From: Acidovorax sp. 1608163 | Lineage (GTDB): Bacteria > Pseudomonadota > Gammaproteobacteria > Burkholderiales > Burkholderiaceae_C | Assembly: GCF_003669015.1 (NCBI RefSeq) | Contig: NZ_CP033069.1 | Location: 4,350,501 to 4,414,500, forward strand | Reading direction: 5' to 3' | DNA length: 64,000 nucleotides | In this document: positions 35,268 through 45,100 of the stretch, one piece after another | Layout: each line of letters begins with the position of its first letter | Numbering within the stretch: position 1 is the first letter of the stretch | The notes under the pieces: generated by a model | Databases searched by the model: none | The model's input: the letters and a program-made list of their open reading frames with translations, nothing else | Told to the model about the DNA's origin: nothing | Made by a program: the position numbers and the translations under genes

Positions 35268-37684
35268 ACGCCGCGAACACCACGCCCGCCCCGCTCGCGG
35301 TCTCGGTGCGCGCTCTGTGTGCCTTCACCGCCCGCACGGGCGACCTGGACCTGCGCTTTACGCCCGCGCCCAGCGCGCTGGAGGGCATGGAAAGCCACCG
35401 CCTGGTGCAGGGCCGCCGGGGCGATGGCTATGAGGCCGAGGTGGCGCTGAGTGGCCTGTTCCAGCAGCTCACGGTGCGCGGGCGGGCCGACGGGTTTGAC
35501 GCACCGCGCCAGCAGCTGGAAGAGATCAAGACCTACCGGGGCCAGCTGGATGGCGTGCGCCCCCACCAACGTGCATTGCACTGGGCCCAGGCCCGCGTGT
35601 ACGGCCACCTCATGTGCCAGGCGCGGGGGATGGAGCGGCTGCACGTGGCACTGGTCTATGTGCAAACCGGCACGGGGCAAGAGACCGAGCTGGTCGAAAC
35701 CCACACCGCCGCCGATCTGCAAGCGCACTTTGAAGCGCTGTGCACGCGCTACCTGGCCTGGGCGCACAGCGAGCAGCAGCACCGCCAGGCGCGGGATGGG
35801 GCCCTGGCAGCGCTGGCCTTTCCGCATGGCAGCTTTCGCGCCGGGCAACGCGAGCTGGCCGTGGCGGTGTACCGCAACGTGGGGCCTGGCCAAGATGGCA
35901 ATGAAGACGGCGGCCGATGCCTGCTGGCCCAGGCCCCCACGGGCATTGGCAAAACGCTGGGCACGCTGTTCCCGCTGCTGCAGGCCAGCGCCCGCAAGGG
36001 GCTGGACAAGCTGTTCTTCCTCACGGCCAAGGGCACCGGCCACGCGCTGGCGCTTGATGCCTTGGCCCGTGTGCACGAGCAACTGAGCCAGCCCACACAG
36101 CCCATAGCGCAGCCCACTGCACAGATACCACCCCTGCGCGTGCTGGACGTGCTGGCACGCGACAAGGTCTGCGAGCACCCCGACAAGGCCTGCCACGGCG
36201 AATCCTGCCCGCTGGCCCAGGGCTTTTACGACCGACTGCCCGCCGCACGCCAGGCCCTGGCGCAGCACACCAGCCTATGGGACGGCCCGGCCGTGCGCAC
36301 CACTGCGCTGGCGCACGACATCTGCCCCTACTACCTGGCGCAGGAGATGGCGCACTGGTGCGATGTGGCGGTGGCCGACTACCACTACTTCTACGACAGC
36401 GCCGCCATGCTGTATGCGCTGACGGTGGCGCATGGCTGGAAGGTGGGCCTGCTGGTGGACGAGGCCCACAACCTGCCCGACCGCGCCCGCCGCATGTACA
36501 CCGCCGAGCTGCACCAGGGCACGCTGGCCGACGCCCGCGCTGCCGCCACCGGCCCCGTGCGCAAGGCGCTGGACGCGCTGCAACGGCAGTGGAACGCCAT
36601 CCACCGCGACCAAGTGGACACGTACTGTGCACACACAGCGCTGCCCGAGGCCTTTGTGCAAGCACTGCAGCGCGCCATTGGCGCGGTGGCCGAGGCGCAG
36701 ACCGATACGCCCCTGCTGCCCGGCGACCCGGTGCTGGCGCTGTACCTGGACGCCCTGCACTTTGCCGCCATGGCCGAGCAGTTCGGCAGCCACGCGCTGC
36801 TGGACGTGACGCTGGACGCCCACCGCCATGGGCGGCGCGGCACATTCAGCACGCTGTGCATTCGCAACGTGGTGCCCGCCCCGCACCTGGCGGCGCGCCA
36901 CGCGGCGGCGCACAGTAGCGTGCTGTTTTCGGGCACGCTCACGCCGCCAGCGTTCTACCGCGACCTGCTGGGCCTGCCGCCCGAGACGGGCTGGGTGGAT
37001 GTGGAGTCGCCCTTTCACAGCGGGCAGCTGGCGGTGCACACGGTGGGGCACCTGTCGACCCGCTTTGCCGACCGCGCGCAGTCGCTGGCGCCCATGGCAA
37101 CGCTGATGGCCGAGCAGTTTGCGCGCCTGCCGGGCAACTACCTGTGCTTTGCCAGCAGCTTTGACTACCTGCAGCGCATTGCGGCCCAGCTGCAGCAGGC
37201 CCACCCCGAGGTACCCCAGTGGCAGCAAACCGCGGGCATGGACGACGCGGCCCGCCAGGGTTTTTTGGACCGTTTTCAGGAGGGCGGCCAGGGCATTGGC
37301 TTTGCCGTGCTGGGCGGTGCGTTTTCAGAAGGGGTGGACCTGCCCGGCCACCGGCTGATTGGCGCCTTCATCGCCACGCTGGGGCTGCCGCAGGTCAACC
37401 CGGTGAACGAAGAAATGCGCCGCGCGATGGACCGGCACTTTGGCGCGGGCAAGGGGTATGACTACACCTACCTCTTCCCGGGCCTGCGCAAGGTGGTGCA
37501 GGCGGCAGGAAGGGTGATTCGCACCGAGCAGGACGAGGGCGTGGTGTTTCTGATCGACGACCGCTACCGCCGCGCCCCGGTGCGGGCCCTGCTGCCCGCA
37601 TGGTGGGCGCTGGATGGGGCGCTGCCAGCGCAAGCGGGGAGTGATGGGAACCCACCTCGACGCCACCCAAGCCGTTCGGGCTGA
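35264..37684 (+). CDS. nuclease-helicase: PD-(D/E)XK domain fused to XPD/DinG-type helicase
   Basis: The 806-residue protein starts with a RecB/Cas4-like nuclease domain: GRADGFD (Asp76), EEIKTY (Glu87, Lys89) and a QxxxY motif (Gln109-Tyr113). A superfamily 2 helicase follows, with Walker A APTGIGKT (about 224-231) and DEAH in LVDEAHNLPDRA. Between these motifs four Cys (VCEHPDKACHGESCP and DICPYY) fit the Fe-S cluster of XPD/DinG. It would unwind DNA 5'-3' and cut it. Translational coupling to the FAN1-like nuclease points to a shared repair pathway. The last residues (about PSRSG) come from a palindromic repeat that contains the stop. Confidence 0.9.
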   Translation: MNAANTTPAPLAVSVRALCAFTARTGDLDLRFTPAPSALEGMESHRLVQGRRGDGYEAEVALSGLFQQLTVRGRADGFDAPRQQLEEIKTYRGQLDGVRPHQRALHWAQARVYGHLMCQARGMERLHVALVYVQTGTGQETELVETHTAADLQAHFEALCTRYLAWAHSEQQHRQARDGALAALAFPHGSFRAGQRELAVAVYRNVGPGQDGNEDGGRCLLAQAPTGIGKTLGTLFPLLQASARKGLDKLFFLTAKGTGHALALDALARVHEQLSQPTQPIAQPTAQIPPLRVLDVLARDKVCEHPDKACHGESCPLAQGFYDRLPAARQALAQHTSLWDGPAVRTTALAHDICPYYLAQEMAHWCDVAVADYHYFYDSAAMLYALTVAHGWKVGLLVDEAHNLPDRARRMYTAELHQGTLADARAAATGPVRKALDALQRQWNAIHRDQVDTYCAHTALPEAFVQALQRAIGAVAEAQTDTPLLPGDPVLALYLDALHFAAMAEQFGSHALLDVTLDAHRHGRRGTFSTLCIRNVVPAPHLAARHAAAHSSVLFSGTLTPPAFYRDLLGLPPETGWVDVESPFHSGQLAVHTVGHLSTRFADRAQSLAPMATLMAEQFARLPGNYLCFASSFDYLQRIAAQLQQAHPEVPQWQQTAGMDDAARQGFLDRFQEGGQGIGFAVLGGAFSEGVDLPGHRLIGAFIATLGLPQVNPVNEEMRRAMDRHFGAGKGYDYTYLFPGLRKVVQAAGRVIRTEQDEGVVFLIDDRYRRAPVRALLPAWWALDGALPAQAGSDGNPPRRHPSRSG

Positions 37685-37723
37685 GCCTGTCGAAGCCTTG
37701 CGCGGCGCGTCGACAGGCTCAGC
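37680..37723. repeat. palindromic repeat overlapping the helicase stop codon
   Basis: The perfect 14-bp arms GCTGAGCCTGTCGA (37680-37693) and TCGACAGGCTCAGC (37710-37723), with CCGTTCGGG just before, form a known style of dispersed repeat in beta- and gammaproteobacteria. The helicase TGA lies within the left arm. Confidence 0.75.
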
Positions 37724-37780
37724 GTGAACGCGCTTGTTTTTGCATGCGTGCGAACAGGCACACAAGACCCGTCAAAACAA

Positions 37781-37798
37781 AGCGGCCCACAGGCCGCT
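37781..37798 (-). terminator. intrinsic terminator of the ACBP gene
   Basis: The arms AGCGGCC and GGCCGCT are followed on the minus strand by TTGTTTTG, about 29 bases after the ACBP stop. This is a plausible rho-independent terminator. Confidence 0.65.
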
Positions 37799-37826
37799 CG
37801 TCGCGAAGAAGAAGCTGAGGCAGTGC

Positions 37827-38081
37827 TCAGCTCAGCTCGGTGATCAGGTCGATGTACAGCTGCTTGGCGGCATCGGCTTCGGTGCCCTTGAGCTTTTCCC
37901 ACGCTTCCCACTTGGCGCGGCCCACCACGTCGGAGAAGCTGGGCTTCTTCTCGGCGTTGTCACCGGTGGTGGCCTGCTTGTACAGGGCGTAGATCTTGAG
38001 CAGCGTAGGGTTGTCAGGGCGCTCGGCCAGGTTCTTGGAGTTGGCTACGGCAGCTTCAAAAGTGGCGTTCAGGTCAGACAT
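37827..38081 (-). CDS. acyl-CoA-binding protein
   Basis: This 84-residue protein is a complete ACBP: FEAAVANSKNLAERPDNPTL at the start, the conserved LKIYALYKQATTGDN and KWEAWEKLKG. It binds medium- to long-chain acyl-CoA in the cytosol and buffers its concentration. The length matches stand-alone bacterial ACBPs. It is monocistronic, with a terminator downstream, and has a possible link to the acyl-CoA ligases elsewhere in the window. Confidence 0.95.
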   Translation of the reverse strand: MSDLNATFEAAVANSKNLAERPDNPTLLKIYALYKQATTGDNAEKKPSFSDVVGRAKWEAWEKLKGTEADAAKQLYIDLITELS

Positions 38082-38284
38082 GCGGGTGTCTCCGTATCGG
38101 TATGAAAAGGGGCGCGAAAAAGACGTAAAAAACAGGCCGCAGCGATCTTACGGCCTGCCAACAGCCAGCGCGTACACCCCCAGAGGGCGAGCGACGCCAA
38201 GACGACACTGCGCAGCCCGCATGCGGCCACCGCCCCGCGCTTTCATCGGGTTACCACAGCGATCAGCAGCCATCACCAGCCATC

Positions 38285-38336
38285 GCTTGCTATTAATTTT
38301 ATAGCATATAGCGCTTATAAATAAAGCGCTAGCAGC
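38285..38336. repeat. dispersed hairpin repeat
   Basis: The sequence AGCGCTTAT ... ATAAAGCGCTAGCAGC, preceded by GCTATTAATTTTATAGC, lies between ACBP and the DUF2817 gene. It is 10 bp past the latter's stop (minus strand), so it may terminate that transcript. Confidence 0.65.
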
Positions 38337-38345
38337 CCATTCCCC

Positions 38346-39446
38346 TTAAACCCTTGCCAATCCATCCACCGCCTGGAACAGCGACTGCCGCGCCTGGCTG
38401 ATGATCTGGCCCTTCCATGCATCGGTGTCGGTGTAGAAGGCCGCCAGCATCTGGGCCTTGATCTGTGCGGCCAGCTCGGCGGGGGCTTCGGGGTGGATGT
38501 TGAGCCAGTGCTCGGCCCGCAGGGCCTGGATGACTTCGGTGACCGGCACGGTGCCGTACTCCATGGCAATGCCGGTGTACTCGGCCTGCGGGCATTCGTC
38601 GTAGATGGCGGTCCACATCAGCCCCGTGAGGAAGGCCGAGGTGGACGAGCCGTCGTAGATGGAGGTGACGGGCGTGGCGCCACCGCCATCCCACCACTGG
38701 CGGGCGCGCTGCACGGCGGCGGCATCGTCTTTGCCTGCGTAGATGCGCTCGCCCAGGCCGCTGGGGCCCAGGCCCGTGTGCAGATCGATCCAGGCCAGGC
38801 GCTGCGCACGGCTGCCATGCTCGCGCAGCACCTGGCGCAGGGTCTGGTTGCTCCAGGTGGGCGCGGTGCCGCCATAGAACAAGCCCTGCGCAAACTCGTG
38901 CTGCCCCCGGGTGATGGCGGCCTGCCAGGCGGCCTCGCCACGCTCTGCCAAAAAGGCCTGTACGGCCTGCACGTTGGCAGCATTGGGCGGCCACACATTG
39001 GGCAGCAGCAAAGGCGCGACTTCGCGGTAGGCGGTGTTCTCGGGCAGGCTCGCCTGGAAGGTGTGGAAGTTGCGGTTCAGGTCCACGTTCTCGTGCGTGG
39101 CACGGCGGATGTGCGAGAAGCCGTAGGGGTTGAGCGCGTGGATGTAGAGCACGGCCACACCCGCATCACGGGCCTTGGCGCGCCACTCGGCATCGTGCAG
39201 GGCAAACACCTGCACACCGCTGCCGCAGTAGCCCTCCACGCCGTGGCAGGCGCTGCTCACGATGAGCAGTTGCTTGGCATCTGCGGGGCCGTCCAGCGCC
39301 ACGTCCATGGCCAGCACCTCGCCCTCACGCCCCGCCAGGGGGTGGGTGTGCGACTCCACAGTCAGTCCGGCCGCTGCTGCGGCTTCCAGAAACTGCTTGC
39401 GGGCCACCGCGTAGGTAGGCGAGAACGCTTGGGAGATACCGATCAT
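38346..39446 (-). CDS. DUF2817 / M14-like zinc carboxypeptidase-fold protein
   Basis: This 366-residue protein matches DUF2817, a branch of the M14 carboxypeptidase fold. The zinc motif HGVEGYCGS lies at about residues 69-77, then NPYGFSHIRRATHENVDLNR (about 107-126), and a His in WIDLHTGLG (about 210). The family is thought to act on peptides or amides, but its substrates are not established. It has no signal peptide. It is followed upstream by an M20 amidohydrolase on the same strand 134 bp away, suggesting a peptide or acyl-amino-acid scavenging neighbourhood. Confidence 0.84.
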   Translation of the reverse strand: MIGISQAFSPTYAVARKQFLEAAAAAGLTVESHTHPLAGREGEVLAMDVALDGPADAKQLLIVSSACHGVEGYCGSGVQVFALHDAEWRAKARDAGVAVLYIHALNPYGFSHIRRATHENVDLNRNFHTFQASLPENTAYREVAPLLLPNVWPPNAANVQAVQAFLAERGEAAWQAAITRGQHEFAQGLFYGGTAPTWSNQTLRQVLREHGSRAQRLAWIDLHTGLGPSGLGERIYAGKDDAAAVQRARQWWDGGGATPVTSIYDGSSTSAFLTGLMWTAIYDECPQAEYTGIAMEYGTVPVTEVIQALRAEHWLNIHPEAPAELAAQIKAQMLAAFYTDTDAWKGQIISQARQSLFQAVDGLARV

Positions 39447-39580
39447 GGAGGGGTTTCTTTCCGGAGTGAAAAACGAAGGCTACGCGCCCTGTGGGCCAAG
39501 ACGATGACAGAGGCAAAAAGGGGAAGTGGGGGCGTGGTGCAAGCCGATCGGCCACCGGGCGCCCCGCCAGTCCCCGCAGA

Positions 39581-40789
39581 TCAGCCCGCCTTGGCTGCGG
39601 CCAGCCACTCCTGCGCCAAGCGCACCCAGAAGGTGGCCCCCAGGGGGATCAGGTCGTCATTGAAGTCGTAGCTGGGGTTGTGCAGCGTGCAGGGGCCACC
39701 GCCGTGGCCCATCTCGCGGTGGCTGCCATCGCCGTTGGCAATGAAGAGGTAGGCCCCTGGCTTGGCCTGCAGCATGTAGGCAAAGTCCTCCGCGCCCATG
39801 CTGGGCTCCTGGTCCAGCGCGTTGGCTTCGCCCACGATGCTGGCCATGACCTGGCGGGCAAACAGCGCCTCGGCCGGGGTGTTGATGGTGGGCGGGTAGT
39901 TGCGCACAAATTCGAAGTCGCACACCGCGTCGTGTGCAGCGCAGGTGTGTTCGGCCACCTGGCGCATGCGCTTTTCAATGAGGTCGAGCACCTCGAACGA
40001 GAAGGTGCGCACCGTGCCCTGCAGCTCGCAGCTGTCGGGCACCACGTTGGTGGCCTCGCCCGTGTGGATCATGGTGACCGAGATCACGCCCGCATCCACC
40101 GGCTTTTTGTTGCGGCTGATGATGGTCTGGAAGGCCTGCACCATCTGGCAGGCGATGGGCACCGGGTCCACCCCCATGTGGGGCATAGCGGCGTGGCCGC
40201 CCTTGCCGCGCACGGTGATCTTGAACTCGCTGGTGGACGCCATCACCGGCCCAGCGCTGGCGGCCATGGTGCCTGCGGGCATGCCCGGCCAGTTGTGCAT
40301 GCCGTACACGGCCTGCATGGGGAATTTTTCGAACAGGCCGTCTTCGATCATCACGCGGGCACCGCCACCGCCCTCTTCTGCAGGCTGGAAGATGAGGTAC
40401 ACGGTGCCGTCAAAATCGCGGTGCTGGGCCAGGTGCTGGGCGGCGGCCAGCAGCATGGCGGTGTGGCCGTCATGGCCACAGGCATGCATCTTGCCCGCGT
40501 GCCGGCTGGCATGGGCGAAGGTGTTGAACTCCTGCATGGGCAGCGCGTCCATGTCGGCCCGCAGGCCAATGGCATGGCCGCAGGCCCCGCCATCACGGCC
40601 TTGCACGATACCCACCACCCCCGTCTTGCCCAAACCCCGGTGCACCGGAATGCCCCACTCGGTGAGCTTGCCCGCCACCACATCGGCGGTGCGCACTTCT
40701 TCAAAGCACAGCTCGGGGTGGGCGTGAATGTCCCGGCGCACCGCTGCAATACCAGCAGCCTGGGTCACGATGGAGTCGATAACGTTCAT
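39581..40789 (-). CDS. M20D amidohydrolase (hippurate-hydrolase-like)
   Basis: This 402-residue metallo-amidohydrolase belongs to the IAA-amino-acid/hippurate hydrolase branch. It shows RRDIHAHPELCFEE (about residues 18-31), the metal-binding MHACGHDGHTAM (about 98-109), QPAEEGGGGA (about 133) and a C-terminal MGAEDFAYM. It hydrolyses N-acyl amino acids to the acid and amino acid. The ATG at 40789 (MNVIDSIV) is the family-like start. It diverges from argE across 140 bp. Confidence 0.92.
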   Translation of the reverse strand: MNVIDSIVTQAAGIAAVRRDIHAHPELCFEEVRTADVVAGKLTEWGIPVHRGLGKTGVVGIVQGRDGGACGHAIGLRADMDALPMQEFNTFAHASRHAGKMHACGHDGHTAMLLAAAQHLAQHRDFDGTVYLIFQPAEEGGGGARVMIEDGLFEKFPMQAVYGMHNWPGMPAGTMAASAGPVMASTSEFKITVRGKGGHAAMPHMGVDPVPIACQMVQAFQTIISRNKKPVDAGVISVTMIHTGEATNVVPDSCELQGTVRTFSFEVLDLIEKRMRQVAEHTCAAHDAVCDFEFVRNYPPTINTPAEALFARQVMASIVGEANALDQEPSMGAEDFAYMLQAKPGAYLFIANGDGSHREMGHGGGPCTLHNPSYDFNDDLIPLGATFWVRLAQEWLAAAKAG

Positions 40790-40929
40790 GATGGTATGTA
40801 TCCTTACGATGGCACAGTCTAGCCCGCCAGCAACACCCATGCCATCACCCCTGTGGCAGACCACCTGTTGCGAGACGGGTATTTCGGTCATCCCCGCCCG
40901 CCGTCATAACCTGCTCAAAGCGAGAACCC

Positions 40930-42087
40930 ATGCTCTCCCCCCAAGCCCTTGAACTTGCGCAAACCCTGGTGCGCATGAACACCGTCAGCCAGAACTCCAA
41001 CCTGGAGCTGATCCACTTTGTGCGCGACACCCTCGCCAAGCTGGGCGTGGCCAGCCGCCTCACGTACAACGCCGACAAGACCAAGGCCAACCTGTTTGCC
41101 ACCCTGGGCGAGGGCAAGCCCAGCGGCATCATCCTGTCAGGCCACACCGACACCGTGCCCTGGACGGGGCAAAACTGGAGCATGGACCCCTTGAGTGCGC
41201 TGGTGCAGGACGGCAAGCTCTACGGCCGCGGCAGTGCCGACATGAAAGCCTTCATCGCCCTGGCGCTGGCGCATGCAGAAGCCTTCTTGAACAGCCAGGC
41301 CCCGTTCGCGGTGCACTTTGCGTTCAGCTACGACGAGGAGGTGGGTTGCTTTGGTGTGAAGGAGCTGATTGCCGACTTGCGCAACGCAGACATCAAGCCC
41401 TTGGCCTGCATTGTGGGTGAGCCCACGCTCATGGTGCCCGCCATTGCCCACAAGGGGGTGTACCGCTACAAGTGCTGCGTGCGAGGCAAGGAAGCGCACT
41501 CGTCGCTGACACCAAGCTCCGTCAACGCCATTGAAATGGCCGCCCGCGTGGTGGGCCGCGTGCGCGACATGGCCGAGGGTTTTGAGCAGCACGAGCCCCG
41601 CTTCGAAGGCTTTGACGTGCCCTTTTCCACCGCCAGCGTGGGCCAATTCCACGGCGGCATTGCCGACAACGTGGTGCCACGCGACGCCGAGTTCCGCTAC
41701 GAATTTCGCGACCTGCCCACCGCCAACGCGGCGCAGATGCAGGCCGAGGTGCTGGCCTACGCCAAGTCGCTGGAGCCCGCGATGAAGAAGGTGGCCCCAG
41801 ATGCGGGCTTTGGCTTTGAGACGATCTGCGAAATCCCCAGCTTTCTGGGCAGCAAGGACGACCCCGTCACCCGCCTGGCCCAGCAGCTCAGTGGTGAGCG
41901 CAGCACCACGCTGGTGGCGTTTGGCACCGAAGCCGGGCTGTTCAAAAACGCGGGCATCCCCACCGTGGTGTGCGGACCCGGCAGCATCCAGCAGGCCCAC
42001 CAGCCCGACGAGTTTGTGAGCCTGGAGCAGTTGGCACGCTGCGAGGCGTTTTTGCAGGGGCTGGCAGCCGTGTCCGACTTCGGCTAA
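40930..42087 (+). CDS. argE: acetylornithine deacetylase
   Basis: This 385-residue M20A metallohydrolase has SGHTDTVPW (about residues 74-82), GRGSADMKAFIAL (about 99-111), FSYDEEVGCFG (about 135) and IVGEPT (about 159), the ArgE pattern. It removes the acetyl group from N-acetylornithine in arginine biosynthesis. Length and motifs are normal. It diverges from the M20D amidohydrolase. The opposite strand is open through the whole gene only because the adjacent surface-protein gene is out of frame at its end. Confidence 0.93.
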   Translation: MLSPQALELAQTLVRMNTVSQNSNLELIHFVRDTLAKLGVASRLTYNADKTKANLFATLGEGKPSGIILSGHTDTVPWTGQNWSMDPLSALVQDGKLYGRGSADMKAFIALALAHAEAFLNSQAPFAVHFAFSYDEEVGCFGVKELIADLRNADIKPLACIVGEPTLMVPAIAHKGVYRYKCCVRGKEAHSSLTPSSVNAIEMAARVVGRVRDMAEGFEQHEPRFEGFDVPFSTASVGQFHGGIADNVVPRDAEFRYEFRDLPTANAAQMQAEVLAYAKSLEPAMKKVAPDAGFGFETICEIPSFLGSKDDPVTRLAQQLSGERSTTLVAFGTEAGLFKNAGIPTVVCGPGSIQQAHQPDEFVSLEQLARCEAFLQGLAAVSDFG

Positions 42088-42115
42088 GCCAGAGGGCCCG
42101 GCGGGCCAGTCCCGA

Positions 42116-42135
42116 AAAGCCCCCGGGGAGGCTTT
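42116..42135. terminator. bidirectional hairpin between argE and the surface-protein gene
   Basis: AAAGCC (42116-42121) pairs with GGCTTT (42130-42135) around CCCGGGGA, with A/T on both flanks. It sits between convergent genes. If the surface gene really ends at 42173, it lies just downstream of both stops. Confidence 0.55.
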
Positions 42136-42172
42136 GAACCGATGCTTGCGCTGCCGTCCCAGTCGCACGGGC

Positions 42173-45100
42173 TCACTCCCACCGCCGTTGCGCCCCCAGC
42201 CCAAGCCCCCCAACAGCAGGGTCAGCAGCGCCCACATCCACGGGCCAAACACCGGAATGGCCGTGGCGGCCAAAGGGGCAGCAGGCACCAGACCCACCGG
42301 CAAGGCCGTGGCCAGCACCTGCCCCACGGTCACGGTCTGCCCGTCGGTGCCGGTGGTTTCGGTGTATCCCGTGGGGGGCGTCACAAACAGCTTCACCGTG
42401 GTCACCCCTGGCAGTTGCACACTGAAGTTGCCATTGGCATCGGTGGTGGCCGTCCAGGTCGCCGCAGCCACTTTGGCTTGTTGGCGGCTGCGCGCCTGCA
42501 GGGACAAGGGCGTGCCCTGCGTCACTTGCTGCAAGGTGATCTGCACGTTCGCAAATGGCTGCTCACCCGGGTCTTCGATGCCATTGCGGTTCAAGTCCTT
42601 GAACACATGGCCAGCGATGGTGCAGCCACACAGGCCAATCACGGTCACATCGCTGGCGGTGTTGTTGCCCGGCGTGGCATCGCCACCGCCCGACACCACA
42701 GCGGTATTGGTCACCGAAGCGGGAGCGCTGGTGCCCACCGTCACAGTGACCTGAATCACCGGCCAGCTGGAACCCGCAGCAAGTGCATCGCTGCGGGTGC
42801 AGGTCAGGCTGCCCAGCACACAAGTCCAGCCCGAACCGGCGATAGCGGTGGCCGTGAGACCTGCTGGCAAGGTGTCCGTCACCGTCACCACACCACTGCT
42901 GGGGCCAGCGCCCACGTTGCGCACCGTGAGGGTGTACACCGCACCGGTTTGGCCCTGGGTGAAGTTGCCCGTGTGCGCCTTGGCCATTGCCAGGTCCGGC
43001 ACGAGGGACACGGTGGTGATCGTGGTCGGGTCGGTGGCGCTGTTGTTGGCGGTATTGGTTTCTCCGCCGCCGCTCACAGCCGCCTGGTTCGTCACCTGAG
43101 CGGCAGCATTGCCAGCCACAGAGACCGTGAGCGTGACGGTGGGGAACGACGCCCCGGCAGCCAGCACGTCAGACCGCGTACAGGTCAACGTGGCCAAGGT
43201 GCAAGTCCAGCCCGCACCACTGAGGGCGGTGGCCGTGAGGCCTGCGGGCAGTGTGTCTGTCACCACCACCTGGCCAGAGGTCGCGCCAGCACCCTGGTTG
43301 GCGACCACCAGCCGGTACTCCGCCCCCGTCTGGCCCTGGCTGAAATTGCCGGTGTGCGATTTGGCCAGCACCAGATCGGGGAGCGCCGAAGGGTTCACAA
43401 AGCCCATGTCGGCCTGCGCGCTCTGTGCCGCACCCACCGTGACCGAGGCTGGATTGGCGTAGCTGCCGCCCAGGCTCAACCCGGCCGGAATGCCACCGGT
43501 CACCGCTTGCACCGACCAAGTGCCCACGGGCACGACACGTGCGTAGCGGCCAGCGGCGTCGGTCACCTCTTCGTACACCAGCGTGTTGGTGCTGTCGTAC
43601 AAGCGCACCGTCACGCCAGACAGCGGCCAATCCACTGCAGCATCGAAGCTGCTGCTGTTGTCTGTGTCATGAAACACCACCCCGGCGATGAGGCCGGAGT
43701 CTGCCCCCAGCACCACAACGTCTTCGGCGGTCGATCCCAGAAAGTCATAGGCCACCGTTCGGTTCACCGGTGTGGCACCCGCATCGTTTTGGTAAGTGGC
43801 AGTGCCCGCATTGGCCGACACCCGGGCAGCAAAGCGCACCGACAAGGTCTGCCCGGGTTGCACAGTGAAGCTGCCCCAGGACAGGCTGGAGTCGCCCACG
43901 ACCGGAGCTGCAGACGGCGCAACGGGACTGCCATTGTTGAGCACCGCGGCAGTGGATTCGTACTGGAACCCGGAAGACAGCACATCCGTGACCGTCATCG
44001 ATGCGATGGCGGTGGCTGCGGTGTTGCGCACCTCAATCACGTATTCGGCCAGACTGCCCGCGGCCACCGTGGGCGTGGTGGTGCGCTTGGTCACCACCAG
44101 TCCACCCACCGACGTGGTGGCGCTGGCCTGCACGGCAGCGCCACAGGTGCCGCACTGGACACTGGCCTGGTTGACATAGCTACCAGCGGCCTGGGGCAAG
44201 GCCACCAGTTGCACCGAGCCACTGGCACCGGGGTCAAGACTGCCCAGGCTCCAGCTCACGGTAGCGCCTGACACCGACCCCGTGGGCTCTGATGCCACGG
44301 GCACCATGCCCGAGGGCAGAGTGTCCGTGAGCGTCACATTGGCAGCAGTGGCTTTGCCAGTGTTTTGGTAAGTCAGCGTGTAACTGATGGCGGCCTGCAC
44401 CAAGGCACCGGTTGCAGCGGTCACCGGCGATGCCAGGGTCAAGGTGGTTGGAGAAAGCCCAACCACCCGCACCACCGATCCGCCGACCGAGACATACTGG
44501 CCCAATGCGATCTGGCTGCTGTCGTTCACCCGCAGCTGTGTGGCGTTGGCGGCCGATTGCGTGAGCGTGGCCGCAGGGTAGCCCACCTGAGCGGGCGCCT
44601 GCTTGGTGAGCGTGAGCTGGGGCTGCGCAGAGGCAGACACCGTGGCACTGGCCGTGCGACTGGGCGCGTTCTGTGCCGTTACGCTGGCGGTGTTGACGAT
44701 GGAGGTGTTGCCTGCAGCCAGCGCCTGCACCTTGGCCTGGAAGCTCAACGTGGCAGAAGCGCCCGCAGCCAGCGAGCCCACCTGGAAGACCACGCGGTTG
44801 CCCAAGGCATCAAAGCTGGCGCTGCCAGAGCCTGCCCCTGTGACCTGTGCGAAGGCCATGTTCGCAGGCACAGGGTCCTCCACTACCACGGCGCTGGCAG
44901 CAGAAGATCCACTGTTGGTCACCACCAGCGTGTAAGTCACCATATCGCCGGGCTCGGCGGTGGTTGGCGAAGCGGCCTTGGTCAGGGCCAGGATGGGGTT
45001 GCCGCTCAGAGACACAGCCACCGTGTTGCTGGTGCAGCTGGCGGGGGGATTGCCCCCCGTGCAGTAGCTGGCATCGGTGGCCGTGGCCAGGTTGTTCAAC

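Noticed and set aside
41137..42172. Minus-strand open frame fused to the surface protein and covering argE
   Set aside because: It exists only downstream of the suspected one-base slip. Its translation is low-complexity antisense of a well-conserved argE, and a proper sorting-signal end is available in the neighbouring frame.
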